From: an uncultured Myxococcales bacterium
GTDB taxonomy: Bacteria; Myxococcota_A; UBA9042
Direction of reading: 5' to 3'
Length of the DNA stretch: 46,966 bases
NCBI GenBank assembly: GCA_903929795.1
Contig: CAIYWC010000082.1
Coordinates: 1-46,966, forward strand
The position numbers and the translations under genes were made by a program. The number at the start of each line of letters is the position of its first letter. The first letter of the stretch is position 1. Under the pieces are notes generated by a model, which saw only the letters and a list, made by a program, of their open reading frames with translations, made no database searches and was not told the DNA's origin. Positions 18,297 to 27,105 of the stretch are shown here, piece by piece.

Positions 18297-21200
18297 CTAT
18301 TTGTGCAGCGCGCCGCTACAGCCGACGCCTTCATTGTGCAGCACCGTGACCGCCCGCTTGGACCGCACGATGATATCCACGCAGCCATCGCCGTCCATGT
18401 CGGCGATCTCGGTGTCCTGGGCGTCCATCGCCGCACGCAATGTTCCGGGATAATGCACGAATTGCGCGCTCAGCGGCGTCGGACTCCGACCGACGCCCAG
18501 CCAGAGCTCCAGCGTCGACGTCGTCTTGTTCAGCAGGACAAAATCCTGGAACGTGTCGTCGTTCACGTCGCCTGCGTCCAGCCAATCCGCGGCCTGCGCA
18601 CCTTCCGCCAGCGTCACTTTTGTGCCAAAGAACCCGGTCTTGCCGTCGGCCAGCACCGCGCCCGGCAGGTAGCTCAGGTCGACGCCGAGGAGCGCCAGCA
18701 CATCAACCTGCATGTGCGGGTCAAAGTTGACGTCGCGCACGGCAAAAGCCTTGACGTCGGTGCCGAGCGCGAACGTCTGCGCGGGCGTAAACGCGAGCGC
18801 GCTCGTATGTGCCAGCCACGACACCTGGCCGTTGGCCTGACCGAGAATGAACAGCGCGAGGTCGAATTTGCCCGACGATGGGTTGGGCCAGATGCCCGCC
18901 TGCAGGTCGCCGATTCCTGCGACGGTCTGGCGGTAGCTGACGGCGAACGGCGTCGGCGTTTCGTCTGGCGCGTCACACGGTTTCAGGAGGATTTCGTCCT
19001 TGGGCAGGCCCAGCGGCGCGACGGTGAAGGTGCCCGTGCCGTCGCCCTGGAACACCCGTACCCGCGGCGCCAGATACAGCGCGTGCGGATCCGAGCACGC
19101 GTTGCCATTGGCCTCCATCGCCGTCGCGACGTCCAGCGCGCCATCGTGGTTCAGGTCGGCGAGCACAAGACCTTGCGGGTCGAGACCGGCGCTGAACGCG
19201 AACCCGGGCGAGACGTGGCAGACGTTGCCGACGGCGCACGACGCGGCCATGCCCAGCGGGCCGGTCGGGCTGGACAAGAAGACGCCGGCGCTGGCGCGCA
19301 GCAGCGGTGCACCGCCGCCGTAGCCTTGGAGCGGCTTGGCAAAGCACTCGTCATTTTCGCTGTAATTTCGACATTTTGCACCTGTGGTTGTCGGGCAGCC
19401 CGGCGCGGCTGGCGGCGGTGGCGGCGAGACGGGGCCCAGAAAGTTGTCGACCTCCGCGGTCTCCATGACGCCGCAGGACTCGCTGAAGAGGAAATAAGGC
19501 GCGCCGTGCCGGACGGTGACGAGGTCCGGGATGCCGTCTCCGTCGACGTCGCCCGCCCGCGCGGCGTGCACGCTGCCGATGGCGTCGGAGCAGTGACCGA
19601 GCCCGCTGTCGGCGTCGGCGAACGGCGCGAATTCGCCCATGCGCGGCTGCGGATTGACCACGCCGTCGACCGTGTTGAGAAAAACCGCGAACGTCCAGAC
19701 CGGATCCAGCGTCTTGGCGCCGTCGCAATGCGCGCCGGTGGTGGTGCCGCCCTGGATGCTCAAGACTGTGAGATCCTTGCGGTTGTCGCCGTCGTAGTCG
19801 CTCAAGAGCGCCTCGCCGATCTCGTACACGCCATAGCCGTCCGGCGTCCGGTCCTGGGCGCAGACGTGATGCGCGTCCGGCGCGATGAAGTTGCCGTTGA
19901 ACACGCCGTCCTTGTCCAGCTGGCCAAACGCCACGGCCAGCCCGGGCTCGGCGACGTCCAGCGCCACGAGATCCGGCGCGTTGTCGCCGTCCAGATCGGT
20001 GGCCTCGACCTTGGTCAGCTGACCGCCCAGCACCCAGGCGCGAAAACACTGCAGCGCGTAGCTCTGGTCGTCCAGCTGGGTCGGCACGATCGTGACCTTG
20101 CGCGTGTCGCTGATCGCGGTGAGGTACGGCTTGCCGCCCAAGCCCGCCGGTCCGACTTGGCCGACGCCCAGCGTGCTGCAGCCCAGGCCGTAGATGTTGC
20201 GCGACGGCGTGTTGTTCTCGACGAATTGGAAGCCGCCGTTGTGGTCGCCGGTCAGCCAGCGCACGAATTTGCCGCTCGTGCTCTGGACAATCAGGTCCGG
20301 GCCGCCGCCGGCCGAGAATTTGGCTGCCACGATCGCGTGCGTGTCCTGGGCGTCGCCGAACGTGTAGCTGTCCTGCGCTTGGGCCAGCGTGCCGTCGCCG
20401 GCGACGTTGCGGTAACACGACACGATGCCCCGCGCCGATTCGCCGACGCAGACGTCGTTCAACTGCTTGTCATCCTTGTAAAAATCCGCGACGGCGATCG
20501 AGGTCACGCCCGTCACGCCCTTGTGCAGCGTCGTCGCCGCATCCGCCGGAAACACCGTCGCACTTTTGACCAGATCCACGTCCGTGAACTGCGCGCACAG
20601 CTTGGGCGCGCTGCCGTCTGTTGGTGTGCACATCGGCGCCTTTTGCACCAGCAGCGTCATCAGCCCGACGTCCGCCGTCGCTGCGCCTACCAGCAGATCG
20701 GGCTGTCCGTCCGCATTCAGGTCGCCCAGCGCGGCGCTCAGCGGCGGCGCCGGCAGCGCGTGGGTCGCGACCAGCTTGAACGCCGGCACCGGCGGCGCGC
20801 CCGGCACGTGCTTGGCCAGGTTCAGCACCGCCCAGGCCACGCCGGCGTATTCCCAGTTCGTGCCCACCGCCACGATGTCCTCATCACCGTCGCCGTCGAG
20901 ATCCAGCAGGAACACCCGCGCAATCGCGACTGCGTGCGGGCTGTCCTGGATCACCCGCAGCGGCGCCAGCGCCGGGTCCAGCATCGGGTTGTCAAAACGG
21001 CCGCTCGGCTGGTACTTCGGCGCGCCCGTCGCCACGCCCAGGGCATCGCGCACCGGCAAGCCCGCGCGAATCACCAGGCCGTTGGTTGTCCCCAGCACCG
21101 CGTCCACCAGGTTGTCCGTCGCCAGCGGCGGCGTGTCCGCGAACGGTACCAGCTTGCCCAGGGCGAAATCGGTGATCTGCAGGTCCACCGGCTGCGACAG

Positions 21201-22007
21201 GCTGTCCAGACCGGGGTCAAAACGGTCCGCGCCCTGGTCACTGCCCAAAAAGAACGGCGGTTTCACCGACGTCACCGTCCGGAGCAATTGCGTCTTCAGT
21301 CCCACCGCGTCGCGCGCCGTCAGCGTAATCGTCAAGTCCTGGGTCAGCTTGGTCGCGCTCAGGTCGACTTGCACTTTGGCGTTCCACGTCGTCGTCCCTG
21401 GCGGCAGGTCCGCGGGCTGCGCCAGCACCGATTGCCCCGCGGCATCCGTGACCGTGATGTGCGCCTCCGCGAGCGCCGGGTCCGCCAGGTGCGCGATGAC
21501 GGTCAGCGTCCCGATAAACGGTTCACCATCGGCGGGCGCGTCAATCGCGATGGTGGGCGGGCAGTTATCAACGACGGCGTCCACTTCTGCCGTCCCGGAC
21601 ACCGCTTCGCCGTCCAGCGTGCCCGAGGCCCGCACTTGCAGCGTCGCAGTGTCATTGCATGCGACGGACGGCTGGCCATTGAGCTGCGCCGAGCTGTCGA
21701 AGTGGCACAGGAACGCGCTGCCGACCACGCTGCAGTCGCTGGCGCTGCCCGCGACGCCGACGATTGCGAGCACAACGGGCGAGTCCAGCGCGACGTGGGG
21801 GGCAAAGCTGAGCGTTCCGGTGACGTCAATGGCGCCGGTGATGAGCGGCGCGGTGCCGTCAGAATTCGCCTTGGGCAACGCGATCGTGACGGTGATTGCG
21901 CCCGCCGGGTCGGTGCCCGTTGCGCTGGTGTGGCTGGAACACGCCGCGAGCCCCGCCGAGGCGAGCCAGACGGCGAGCAACGGTCGGATGCGGCCAGCGA
22001 ACGCCAT
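18297..22007 (-). CDS. Large FG-GAP/VCBS-repeat lipoprotein
   Basis: A 1236-residue exported lipoprotein, lipobox GLAAC (Cys23). Residues of about 35-250 look like Ig-like beta domains (IAIDAPADGEPF, TLTARDAVGL). From about 365 to the end there are repeated Ca-binding FG-GAP/VCBS motifs of the D-x-D-x-D-G type: DLDGDGDEDIV, DLNADGQPDLL, DLDGDNAPDLV, DYDGDNRKDLT, DVDGDGIPDLV, DLNHDGALDVA and DMDGDGCVDII. These build integrin-like beta-propellers on the cell surface. Several Cys pairs suggest disulfides. The start has AGGA upstream. The interrupted barrel gene follows after 11 bp and would be co-transcribed. A role in adhesion or recognition is likely; the ligand is unknown. Confidence 0.85.
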   Translation of the reverse strand: MAFAGRIRPLLAVWLASAGLAACSSHTSATGTDPAGAITVTIALPKANSDGTAPLITGAIDVTGTLSFAPHVALDSPVVLAIVGVAGSASDCSVVGSAFLCHFDSSAQLNGQPSVACNDTATLQVRASGTLDGEAVSGTAEVDAVVDNCPPTIAIDAPADGEPFIGTLTVIAHLADPALAEAHITVTDAAGQSVLAQPADLPPGTTTWNAKVQVDLSATKLTQDLTITLTARDAVGLKTQLLRTVTSVKPPFFLGSDQGADRFDPGLDSLSQPVDLQITDFALGKLVPFADTPPLATDNLVDAVLGTTNGLVIRAGLPVRDALGVATGAPKYQPSGRFDNPMLDPALAPLRVIQDSPHAVAIARVFLLDLDGDGDEDIVAVGTNWEYAGVAWAVLNLAKHVPGAPPVPAFKLVATHALPAPPLSAALGDLNADGQPDLLVGAATADVGLMTLLVQKAPMCTPTDGSAPKLCAQFTDVDLVKSATVFPADAATTLHKGVTGVTSIAVADFYKDDKQLNDVCVGESARGIVSCYRNVAGDGTLAQAQDSYTFGDAQDTHAIVAAKFSAGGGPDLIVQSTSGKFVRWLTGDHNGGFQFVENNTPSRNIYGLGCSTLGVGQVGPAGLGGKPYLTAISDTRKVTIVPTQLDDQSYALQCFRAWVLGGQLTKVEATDLDGDNAPDLVALDVAEPGLAVAFGQLDKDGVFNGNFIAPDAHHVCAQDRTPDGYGVYEIGEALLSDYDGDNRKDLTVLSIQGGTTTGAHCDGAKTLDPVWTFAVFLNTVDGVVNPQPRMGEFAPFADADSGLGHCSDAIGSVHAARAGDVDGDGIPDLVTVRHGAPYFLFSESCGVMETAEVDNFLGPVSPPPPPAAPGCPTTTGAKCRNYSENDECFAKPLQGYGGGAPLLRASAGVFLSSPTGPLGMAASCAVGNVCHVSPGFAFSAGLDPQGLVLADLNHDGALDVATAMEANGNACSDPHALYLAPRVRVFQGDGTGTFTVAPLGLPKDEILLKPCDAPDETPTPFAVSYRQTVAGIGDLQAGIWPNPSSGKFDLALFILGQANGQVSWLAHTSALAFTPAQTFALGTDVKAFAVRDVNFDPHMQVDVLALLGVDLSYLPGAVLADGKTGFFGTKVTLAEGAQAADWLDAGDVNDDTFQDFVLLNKTTSTLELWLGVGRSPTPLSAQFVHYPGTLRAAMDAQDTEIADMDGDGCVDIIVRSKRAVTVLHNEGVGCSGALHK

Positions 22008-22188
22008 GGGATAGTCCTTGCAGCGCGATCCGAACCGGGTCCGCGATCCCGCATCGCGCTTTTTTGAGGATGCGGGACCAGTCCGCGGGCGTCAAGCGCG
22101 TGGCATGCCGTCGACAACGGCGCGTGTCTGGCACAGGATACCGCCGCGCGCGTCGCCGCTCCTTCAACCCCAGCCCGAGAGTCAGCCC

Positions 22189-22680
22189 ATGAGCCAGCCC
22201 AATAAAATCGCCAAGATGGTCCACAAACTGCGGTCGATGCCGCTTGGCCTGCGGTTGCTCACGCTGGCGGTGGGGCGGATGATCCCGTACGTCGGCTCGT
22301 CTGGTCTTGAAGTGCTTGAAATGACTGATGATGTTGTGACGATCCGCGTCAAGAATCGGCCCAAGACGCGCAACCACATCGGCCAAGTGCACGCCGCAGC
22401 GATGATCCTGGTGGCGGAGTCGGCGTCCGGGCTTGTCGTGGGCATGAACGTGTCGGACGACAGCCTGCCGCTGATCAAGGCGCTGAACACCAAATTCATC
22501 AAGCGTTCCAAGGGCGCGATCACCGCGACGGCACGGCTGACGCCGGAGCAAAAGGCGCTGTTTTCCAAGGAAAAAGCCGATTTGCCCGTCCAGGTGACGG
22601 TGACCGATGAGTCCGGCAATCCGCCGATCCTCGTCGAGGCGATCTGGGCGTGGGTGCCAAAAACCAAGAAAACGGCATAA
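22189..22680 (+). CDS. DUF4442 hotdog-fold protein, possible thioesterase
   Basis: A 163-residue cytosolic protein resembling the DUF4442 branch of the hotdog superfamily. Recognisable parts are the N-terminal helix region (MSQPNKIAKMVHKLRS), the NRPKTRNHIGQVHAAAMILVAE helix region, where hotdog proteins have their catalytic His/Asp/Glu, and the beta strands TATARLTPEQ and VQVTVTDESG. Hotdog proteins of this kind act on acyl-CoA or acyl carrier protein thioesters; the substrate cannot be inferred. The start was chosen at 22189 since family members begin here; GAGA upstream is a weak ribosome site. It is convergent with the DUF58 gene, 12 bp away. Confidence 0.72.
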   Translation: MSQPNKIAKMVHKLRSMPLGLRLLTLAVGRMIPYVGSSGLEVLEMTDDVVTIRVKNRPKTRNHIGQVHAAAMILVAESASGLVVGMNVSDDSLPLIKALNTKFIKRSKGAITATARLTPEQKALFSKEKADLPVQVTVTDESGNPPILVEAIWAWVPKTKKTA

Positions 22681-22692
22681 CTGCTCGTTTGT

Positions 22693-24024
22693 TCACAGTA
22701 AATGCCGCGCCTTGACCTCCAGATACCGGCTGACGACCTCGGCTGACAGCCGCAGCGGCTCGCAGTCGATGACCAGCGCGCCCGCCGCCCGCAGCCGCTC
22801 GATGACGCCCGCGCGCCATTGCACCAGCGTCGCCGCCGCGCCCGCGCGCCAGAACTCCGCAGCGTTCGCCGGTTGGGCCGCCAAAGAGCCGTGCAAATCC
22901 GGGTCGCGCAGCAACACGAACAGCGGCAGATGCCGCCCCGCCACCCGCCGCGCATGGCGCTCCAGGTGGTCCGCGTTGACGTCGTCCAGCACGTGCGTCA
23001 GCACGATAACCAGCGACCGCTTGCGCTCGCGTCGCTCCAGCAGCAAGAAGGCGTCCTCGTGGCGCGACTCCACCAGCTCGGCTTGCAGGTCGTGCAGCGC
23101 GTGGATCATGGCCGTCACCTGGCGCGGCCCTGCGCGTGGCGGCAGCCAGCGCTTGACGCCGTCCGCATAGGCCAACAGCCCCACCCGATCGCCCTGGCGG
23201 GACGCCACCCACGCCAGCAGCAGCGCGCCGTCGATCGCGTGGTCCAGCAGCGTGCGCGTCACGCCGTCTGCACCGACCGCCGTCGACGTCAGCATCCGCC
23301 CCGCGTCCACCAGCAGCAGCACACGCTGGCTCTGGCTGGTCTGGTAATCGCGCACGGTGAGCGCATCGCGCCGCGCCGTCGCCTTCCAGTCCATGCGGTT
23401 AAGCGCGTCGTCCGAGTGGTAATCGCGCAGCCGCTCGAACTCCGTGTCGCCGCCCACGCGCCGCGACCGCCGCACGCCGATCAGTCCCAGCCGGTCCGTC
23501 CGCGCCAACAGCGCGTAATCAGACAGCTGTTTGAGATTTGGATACGTGTGCACCGCCTGCGGCGCGCCCAGCCGCACGTGCCGTCGCCACAGGCCCAGCG
23601 GGCTCGAGAGCGCGACGTGCAGGCCGCCCAGCTGCCAGGAGCCGCGCGCGTTCGCCGTCGCCCAAAAGCCCAGCTCCAGCCGGGACATCGGCGCCAGCAG
23701 CTGCGTCACCGGCGCGCCATCCACGCGCACGCCCACGGGCACGTCCGGCGCCAGCTGCACCTGCACCGGCCGTCGTCCGCGCCAGTCCAACGTCGCGGTC
23801 AGCGCCTCCTTGCGGCTCAGCGACCACACGCCCGGCGTCGTCACCTCGGCGTGCAACAGCCGCACGCGCCGCCATCCCGCCAGCGCGTCCAGGAGCGCCA
23901 CCAGCACGACGACCGCGTCCACCGCGACCAGCGCCGGCCACGGCGTGGCATCCAGCAACAGCAGCAGGGACGCCACCGCCGGCAGCGCCACAGCGCGCGT
24001 CAGGAGTCGGGTCGGGTACAGCAT
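22693..24024 (-). CDS. DUF58-domain membrane protein
   Basis: A 443-residue protein, last in the long minus-strand run. Two hydrophobic stretches (about residues 8-24 and 28-50) anchor it. The DUF58 signature follows: EFERLRDYHSDDALNRMDWK and ARRDALTVRDYQ (about 196-228), then a VWA-like core with LLLVDAGRM (about 236-244) in place of a canonical MIDAS. DUF58 proteins sit next to MoxR ATPases in many bacteria and are thought to act with them as an envelope chaperone or complex-assembly module. An upstream open frame reaches 24171, but ATG 24024 has GGAG about 6 nt upstream and starts the first membrane segment. Between it and moxR lie 94 bp filled by a dispersed-repeat copy. Confidence 0.9.
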   Translation of the reverse strand: MLYPTRLLTRAVALPAVASLLLLLDATPWPALVAVDAVVVLVALLDALAGWRRVRLLHAEVTTPGVWSLSRKEALTATLDWRGRRPVQVQLAPDVPVGVRVDGAPVTQLLAPMSRLELGFWATANARGSWQLGGLHVALSSPLGLWRRHVRLGAPQAVHTYPNLKQLSDYALLARTDRLGLIGVRRSRRVGGDTEFERLRDYHSDDALNRMDWKATARRDALTVRDYQTSQSQRVLLLVDAGRMLTSTAVGADGVTRTLLDHAIDGALLLAWVASRQGDRVGLLAYADGVKRWLPPRAGPRQVTAMIHALHDLQAELVESRHEDAFLLLERRERKRSLVIVLTHVLDDVNADHLERHARRVAGRHLPLFVLLRDPDLHGSLAAQPANAAEFWRAGAAATLVQWRAGVIERLRAAGALVIDCEPLRLSAEVVSRYLEVKARHLL

Positions 24025-24057
24025 CACACGCTCCACTTTCGAAATACACGCGCGGTG

Positions 24058-24123
24058 CCCGTCCGGGATGTGGCAGGTCTGATCGCAAGCATGGCGTGTT
24101 CGACATCGGTCAGCATGTTCAGA
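24058..24123 (-). repeat. Dispersed intergenic repeat, copy A (partial)
   Basis: Read on the minus strand, the copy begins gtctgaacatgctgaccg, then gatgtcgaa, and later cagacctgccacatcccgg. The same order occurs in copy B at 34824 (tagacatgctgaccgatgtc, then cagacctgttgcatttcgg). The similarity fades downstream of the 'ggacggg' core. The first bases of the copy contain the TGA stop of moxR. Confidence 0.6.
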
Positions 24124-25102
24124 CGCCGCGCGGAACTTCAACGGATTTGAGGATTTCGCCGAGGATCGCATCCGCGCTCCGGCCTTCCACTTCCGCCTCG
24201 GGGCTCAGGATGACGCGATGCCGCAGTGCCGGCAGCGCCACCTCCGCGACGTCATCCGGCACCACGAAGGTCCGCCCGCGCAGCAGCGCGATCGCCCGCG
24301 CGGCCGCCAGCATGGACACGCCCGCGCGCGGGCTCGCGCCCAGGTGCAGCCCCGGCCACGACCGCGTCCGCCGCACAAGTGCGGTGATGTACTGCACAAT
24401 CGTCGGCTCCACCGCCACGCGGGTGGCCATCGCCTGCAGCGCGAGCACGCCCGCCGCGTCGGTCACCGGCGCCAGCGTCGCCAGCTGCTGCTCGGGCGAC
24501 GTCCCAGCCAGGTGCAGCGTCAGGATCTGCTGCTCCTCCAGCTCGCCCGGATACGCCAGAACCAGCTTGAACAGGAACCGATCCAGCTGTGCCTCCGGCA
24601 GCGCGTAAGTGCCTTCATTTTCAATGGGATTCGCCGTTGCCATCACCAGAAACGGCAGATCCAGCGCGTGGTGGCGCCCGTCCAGCGTGACCTGGCGCTC
24701 CTGCATCACTTCCAGCAGCGCGGCGTGGGTCTTGGCCGGCGCGCGGTTGAACTCGTCCGCCAGCAGGAACTGCGTGAACACCGGCCCGGGATGGAAAACG
24801 AAGCGCCGCTCGGCCAGATCGAACACGTGGCTGCCCGTGATGTCCGACGGCATCAGGTCCGGCGTGAACTGGATGCGGTTGGCCCGCAGCCCCAGCAGCC
24901 GCGCCAACGCCTTGACCAGCAATGTCTTTCCCAAGCCAGGCAGCGACTCGACAAGCACGTGGCCGTTGGCAACCACCGCCGCCAGCACGCCGTCGACCAG
25001 TCCGCGCTGACCGACAAAAAGTGTCGCCAGCGACGCCCGCAGTCGCTCCAGCGTGGCCTGGGCGGCTGCCACGTCTTCCGGTTGCAAAGTTGGCTCATTC
25101 AT
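24119..25102 (-). CDS. MoxR-family AAA+ ATPase
   Basis: A 327-residue ATPase. Walker A LPGLGKT lies at residues 54-60, Walker B LLADEFNR at 113-120, sensor 1 ATANP at 155-159, the PEAQLDRF segment at 169-176 and the C-terminal lid with ASPRAGVSML near 258. MoxR proteins are chaperone-like ATPases that mature or insert partner proteins, usually VWA/DUF58 proteins encoded next door, as here. ATG 25102 has GGAG about 9 nt upstream. The gene is separated from the DUF4350 gene by 33 bp. Its last codons (EVPRGV-stop) run into dispersed-repeat copy A. Confidence 0.95.
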   Translation of the reverse strand: MNEPTLQPEDVAAAQATLERLRASLATLFVGQRGLVDGVLAAVVANGHVLVESLPGLGKTLLVKALARLLGLRANRIQFTPDLMPSDITGSHVFDLAERRFVFHPGPVFTQFLLADEFNRAPAKTHAALLEVMQERQVTLDGRHHALDLPFLVMATANPIENEGTYALPEAQLDRFLFKLVLAYPGELEEQQILTLHLAGTSPEQQLATLAPVTDAAGVLALQAMATRVAVEPTIVQYITALVRRTRSWPGLHLGASPRAGVSMLAAARAIALLRGRTFVVPDDVAEVALPALRHRVILSPEAEVEGRSADAILGEILKSVEVPRGV

Positions 25103-25135
25103 CGGGTTTTTCTCCAGGTGTTGCAGGGGGTTGGG

Positions 25136-26380
25136 CTATACATCATCACCTTTGCGCGAAACCAAACTACCTGGCGTTGGCCCTGGCGCATTCCGGACTG
25201 GACCGCGAGCGTGCTCCTTCGGAGGCACGCCGTGGATGTTGGACGCTTGATCGCGAACCTCGGCCAGCGTGTGAAGCCAGGCGACGGCGGCGTCCGCAGT
25301 TGGCAACTCGTCCGGAGGCGGGGCGCGGCCCGTCGCGGCTGCCAGGGCTGTGGCGGCATCGTGCGCGACGGTCGGATCGTGCGCCGCCGCCCGCGCCATG
25401 TGCCCGGCCAGCGCGTCGACATGCCGGGAAAACCGGGCGATCTCAAGATTCTGCCGCGCCTCACGCCGTCCCAGCCACGCGGCGCGCGCCAGCACCACGA
25501 CCAGCAGCAGCACCAGCAGGTGCCACAACGGCCAGGCAAACGGCGACATCGTCAGGAAACTCAGCATGTTCAGCTCCGGCGGTTCCGCGTCGCGCACGCG
25601 CAGCGAGCCCAGCCACACGGCGTTGGGCGTCGGCTGCGGCTGGTAGCGCAGGACCTCGTCCAGCAGCGCCTGCAGCAGCTGGCGGGCGCGCGGATCGGGA
25701 AGCGCGCCGTCGACCAGCCCGGTCGCATTCGCCACGACCAGCAGCTCGCCTTGGTCGCCGATCGGCCACGACACTGCAAACGGCTTGCCGTCGGCGCGGA
25801 TCAGCACCTCGCCGTCGTCCTCCGGGTCCAGCCAGGCGCCCAGCGTCAGCGTCGTCGGCGCGTCCGCCAGCCCCAGACCATCGAGCTTGGTCACCGGCGC
25901 CACCTCCTGCGTCACCATCAGGAACAGGTCGGTATCTGTCGCAATTTCAGGCACTTCCACGTGGTCGTCCTGCTCCGCACGCGCGCGCGCCTCCAGCCGG
26001 GCGGCCGCCTCCGCCTGGCCCGACCGGCGCTTCTCGGCCGCCCAGCGCCGGCACACCTGACCCGTCACGTTGCCGTCCCGCACGACAATCAGCACTTGGC
26101 GCGGCGACTTGGCCGCCGCCAGCCAATCCTGCAGCCACAGGCTCGCCTCGGCATCGGGCAGCGCGTGGTCCGTCGCGACGTAAACCAGCAGATCCGCGTC
26201 GTCCAGCGCCGGCGTCAGCAACCACGCATCGCGCAGGGAAGTCCGCGCCGCCAGCGCGTCGTGCAGCACGCGCACACCGTTCAGGCTTTCGCCGGTCCGC
26301 ACGCCGTATGCCGTGTCCAGATCGCCGCACGCCGCCAGCAAAAGCGCAAGCGAAGCGACAACTTGCCCAACGCGCGTCAT
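25136..26380 (-). CDS. DUF4350-domain lipoprotein/membrane protein
   Basis: A 414-residue envelope protein. The signal MTRVGQVVASLALLLAAC has a lipobox with Cys18. The N-terminal half matches DUF4350 (GESLNGVRVLHDALA, LLVYVATDHALPD), a domain typical of MoxR/DUF58 clusters. A membrane segment lies at about residues 286-312 (WPLWHLLVLLLVVVLAR), followed by a cytosolic helical tail. Its ATG overlaps the TGA of the upstream DUF4129 gene (ATGA). The last ~45 residues (IHGVPPKEHARGPVRNAPGP region) are encoded by DNA that matches the dispersed repeat in antisense (copy D, 25188-25274), so the native C-terminus may have been replaced. Confidence 0.8.
   Translation of the reverse strand: MTRVGQVVASLALLLAACGDLDTAYGVRTGESLNGVRVLHDALAARTSLRDAWLLTPALDDADLLVYVATDHALPDAEASLWLQDWLAAAKSPRQVLIVVRDGNVTGQVCRRWAAEKRRSGQAEAAARLEARARAEQDDHVEVPEIATDTDLFLMVTQEVAPVTKLDGLGLADAPTTLTLGAWLDPEDDGEVLIRADGKPFAVSWPIGDQGELLVVANATGLVDGALPDPRARQLLQALLDEVLRYQPQPTPNAVWLGSLRVRDAEPPELNMLSFLTMSPFAWPLWHLLVLLLVVVLARAAWLGRREARQNLEIARFSRHVDALAGHMARAAAHDPTVAHDAATALAAATGRAPPPDELPTADAAVAWLHTLAEVRDQASNIHGVPPKEHARGPVRNAPGPTPGSLVSRKGDDV
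25188..25274 (+). repeat. Dispersed repeat, copy D, inside the 3' end of the DUF4350 gene
   Basis: The plus strand reads gcattccggactgg, accgcgagcgtgctccttcgg, aggcacgccg, then cttgatcgcgaacct and cagcgtgtg. Copy C at 42413-42556 has the same blocks in the same order (gcattttggactggg, accgcgagcgcgcgccttcgg, tggcacgccg, tttgatctcgaact, gagtgtg). Unlike the other copies it lies within an annotated gene, on the opposite strand. Confidence 0.7.
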
Positions 26381-27105
26381 CGAGCCTCCTCACCCGGCAG
26401 CGCGATCAGCGTCGCGCGGATGGCGGTCTCCAGCGCGGTAACCAGTTCGCGATCGGCGGGCTGCCGACCAAAATAGACGCGCTCAAAGGCGCCGATCGCC
26501 GCGTCCACCGTCGGCATCAGCGTCACCGCGCTTTGCTGCAGCGCGCGGCCGGAATCGGTCCAATCGGCCACCTCCAGCCGGTAGCGCTGGTTCGTCGCCC
26601 CGCGCCGCACACGCACGACGCCCGCGCGATCCAGCCGCAGCAGCAGGATCGCGTACAGCCACACCACCGCGCGCGACCAATCCTCGGTCTGCTTGGCTGC
26701 CAGCAGCGCCGCCTCCGGATCGTCCGCCGCGTCCACGTCCAGCGCCCGCAGCGCCGCCTGGCCTGCCCGCACCGGCTGAATCGGCTGCCGGTCAGGGAGC
26801 GCGAGCGGCACTTCGCGCGCAATCACCTGCCACATCAGCCACGCCAGCGCGGCCAAAAGCAGCGCCGCCAGCAGCCAAGCGACCGCCGTCACCAGCGGCG
26901 AACCGCCGGGCAGCACCGGATTCTGCACCCTCGGCGGCGTGGGCGCCCGCACGTCGACTGCGCGCCAAGCGTCGTGCGCGGCGTCATACCAATCCGCATG
27001 CAGCGCTTGGAGGCGCTCGCGGACCGGATCCTCCGCGGCGCGCGCGTTCTGGGCACCCAGCAGGCCAACCGCGGCGGCGCACAGGGCGAAAAACCACCGC
27101 GTCAT
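26377..27105 (-). CDS. DUF4129-domain membrane protein
   Basis: A 242-residue protein: signal peptide MTRWFFALCAAAVGLLG ending ARA (cleavage near residue 24), a short periplasmic part, a membrane helix at about 50-70 (VAWLLAALLLAALAWLMW) and a cytosolic C-terminal DUF4129 domain (about 135-225, WSRAVVWLYAILLLRLDRAG and TDSGRALQQ). DUF4129 proteins are regular members of MoxR/DUF58 clusters; their molecular role is not known. The start overlaps the upstream TGA and the stop overlaps the downstream ATG, both as ATGA, so the three genes are probably translationally coupled. Confidence 0.85.
   Translation of the reverse strand: MTRWFFALCAAAVGLLGAQNARAAEDPVRERLQALHADWYDAAHDAWRAVDVRAPTPPRVQNPVLPGGSPLVTAVAWLLAALLLAALAWLMWQVIAREVPLALPDRQPIQPVRAGQAALRALDVDAADDPEAALLAAKQTEDWSRAVVWLYAILLLRLDRAGVVRVRRGATNQRYRLEVADWTDSGRALQQSAVTLMPTVDAAIGAFERVYFGRQPADRELVTALETAIRATLIALPGEEAR

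Noticed and set aside
18033..22067. 1344-codon plus-strand open frame rich in Arg, His and Gln
   Set aside because: It mirrors the FG-GAP lipoprotein gene on the other strand; composition is typical of antisense high-GC frames, with no domain or start signal.
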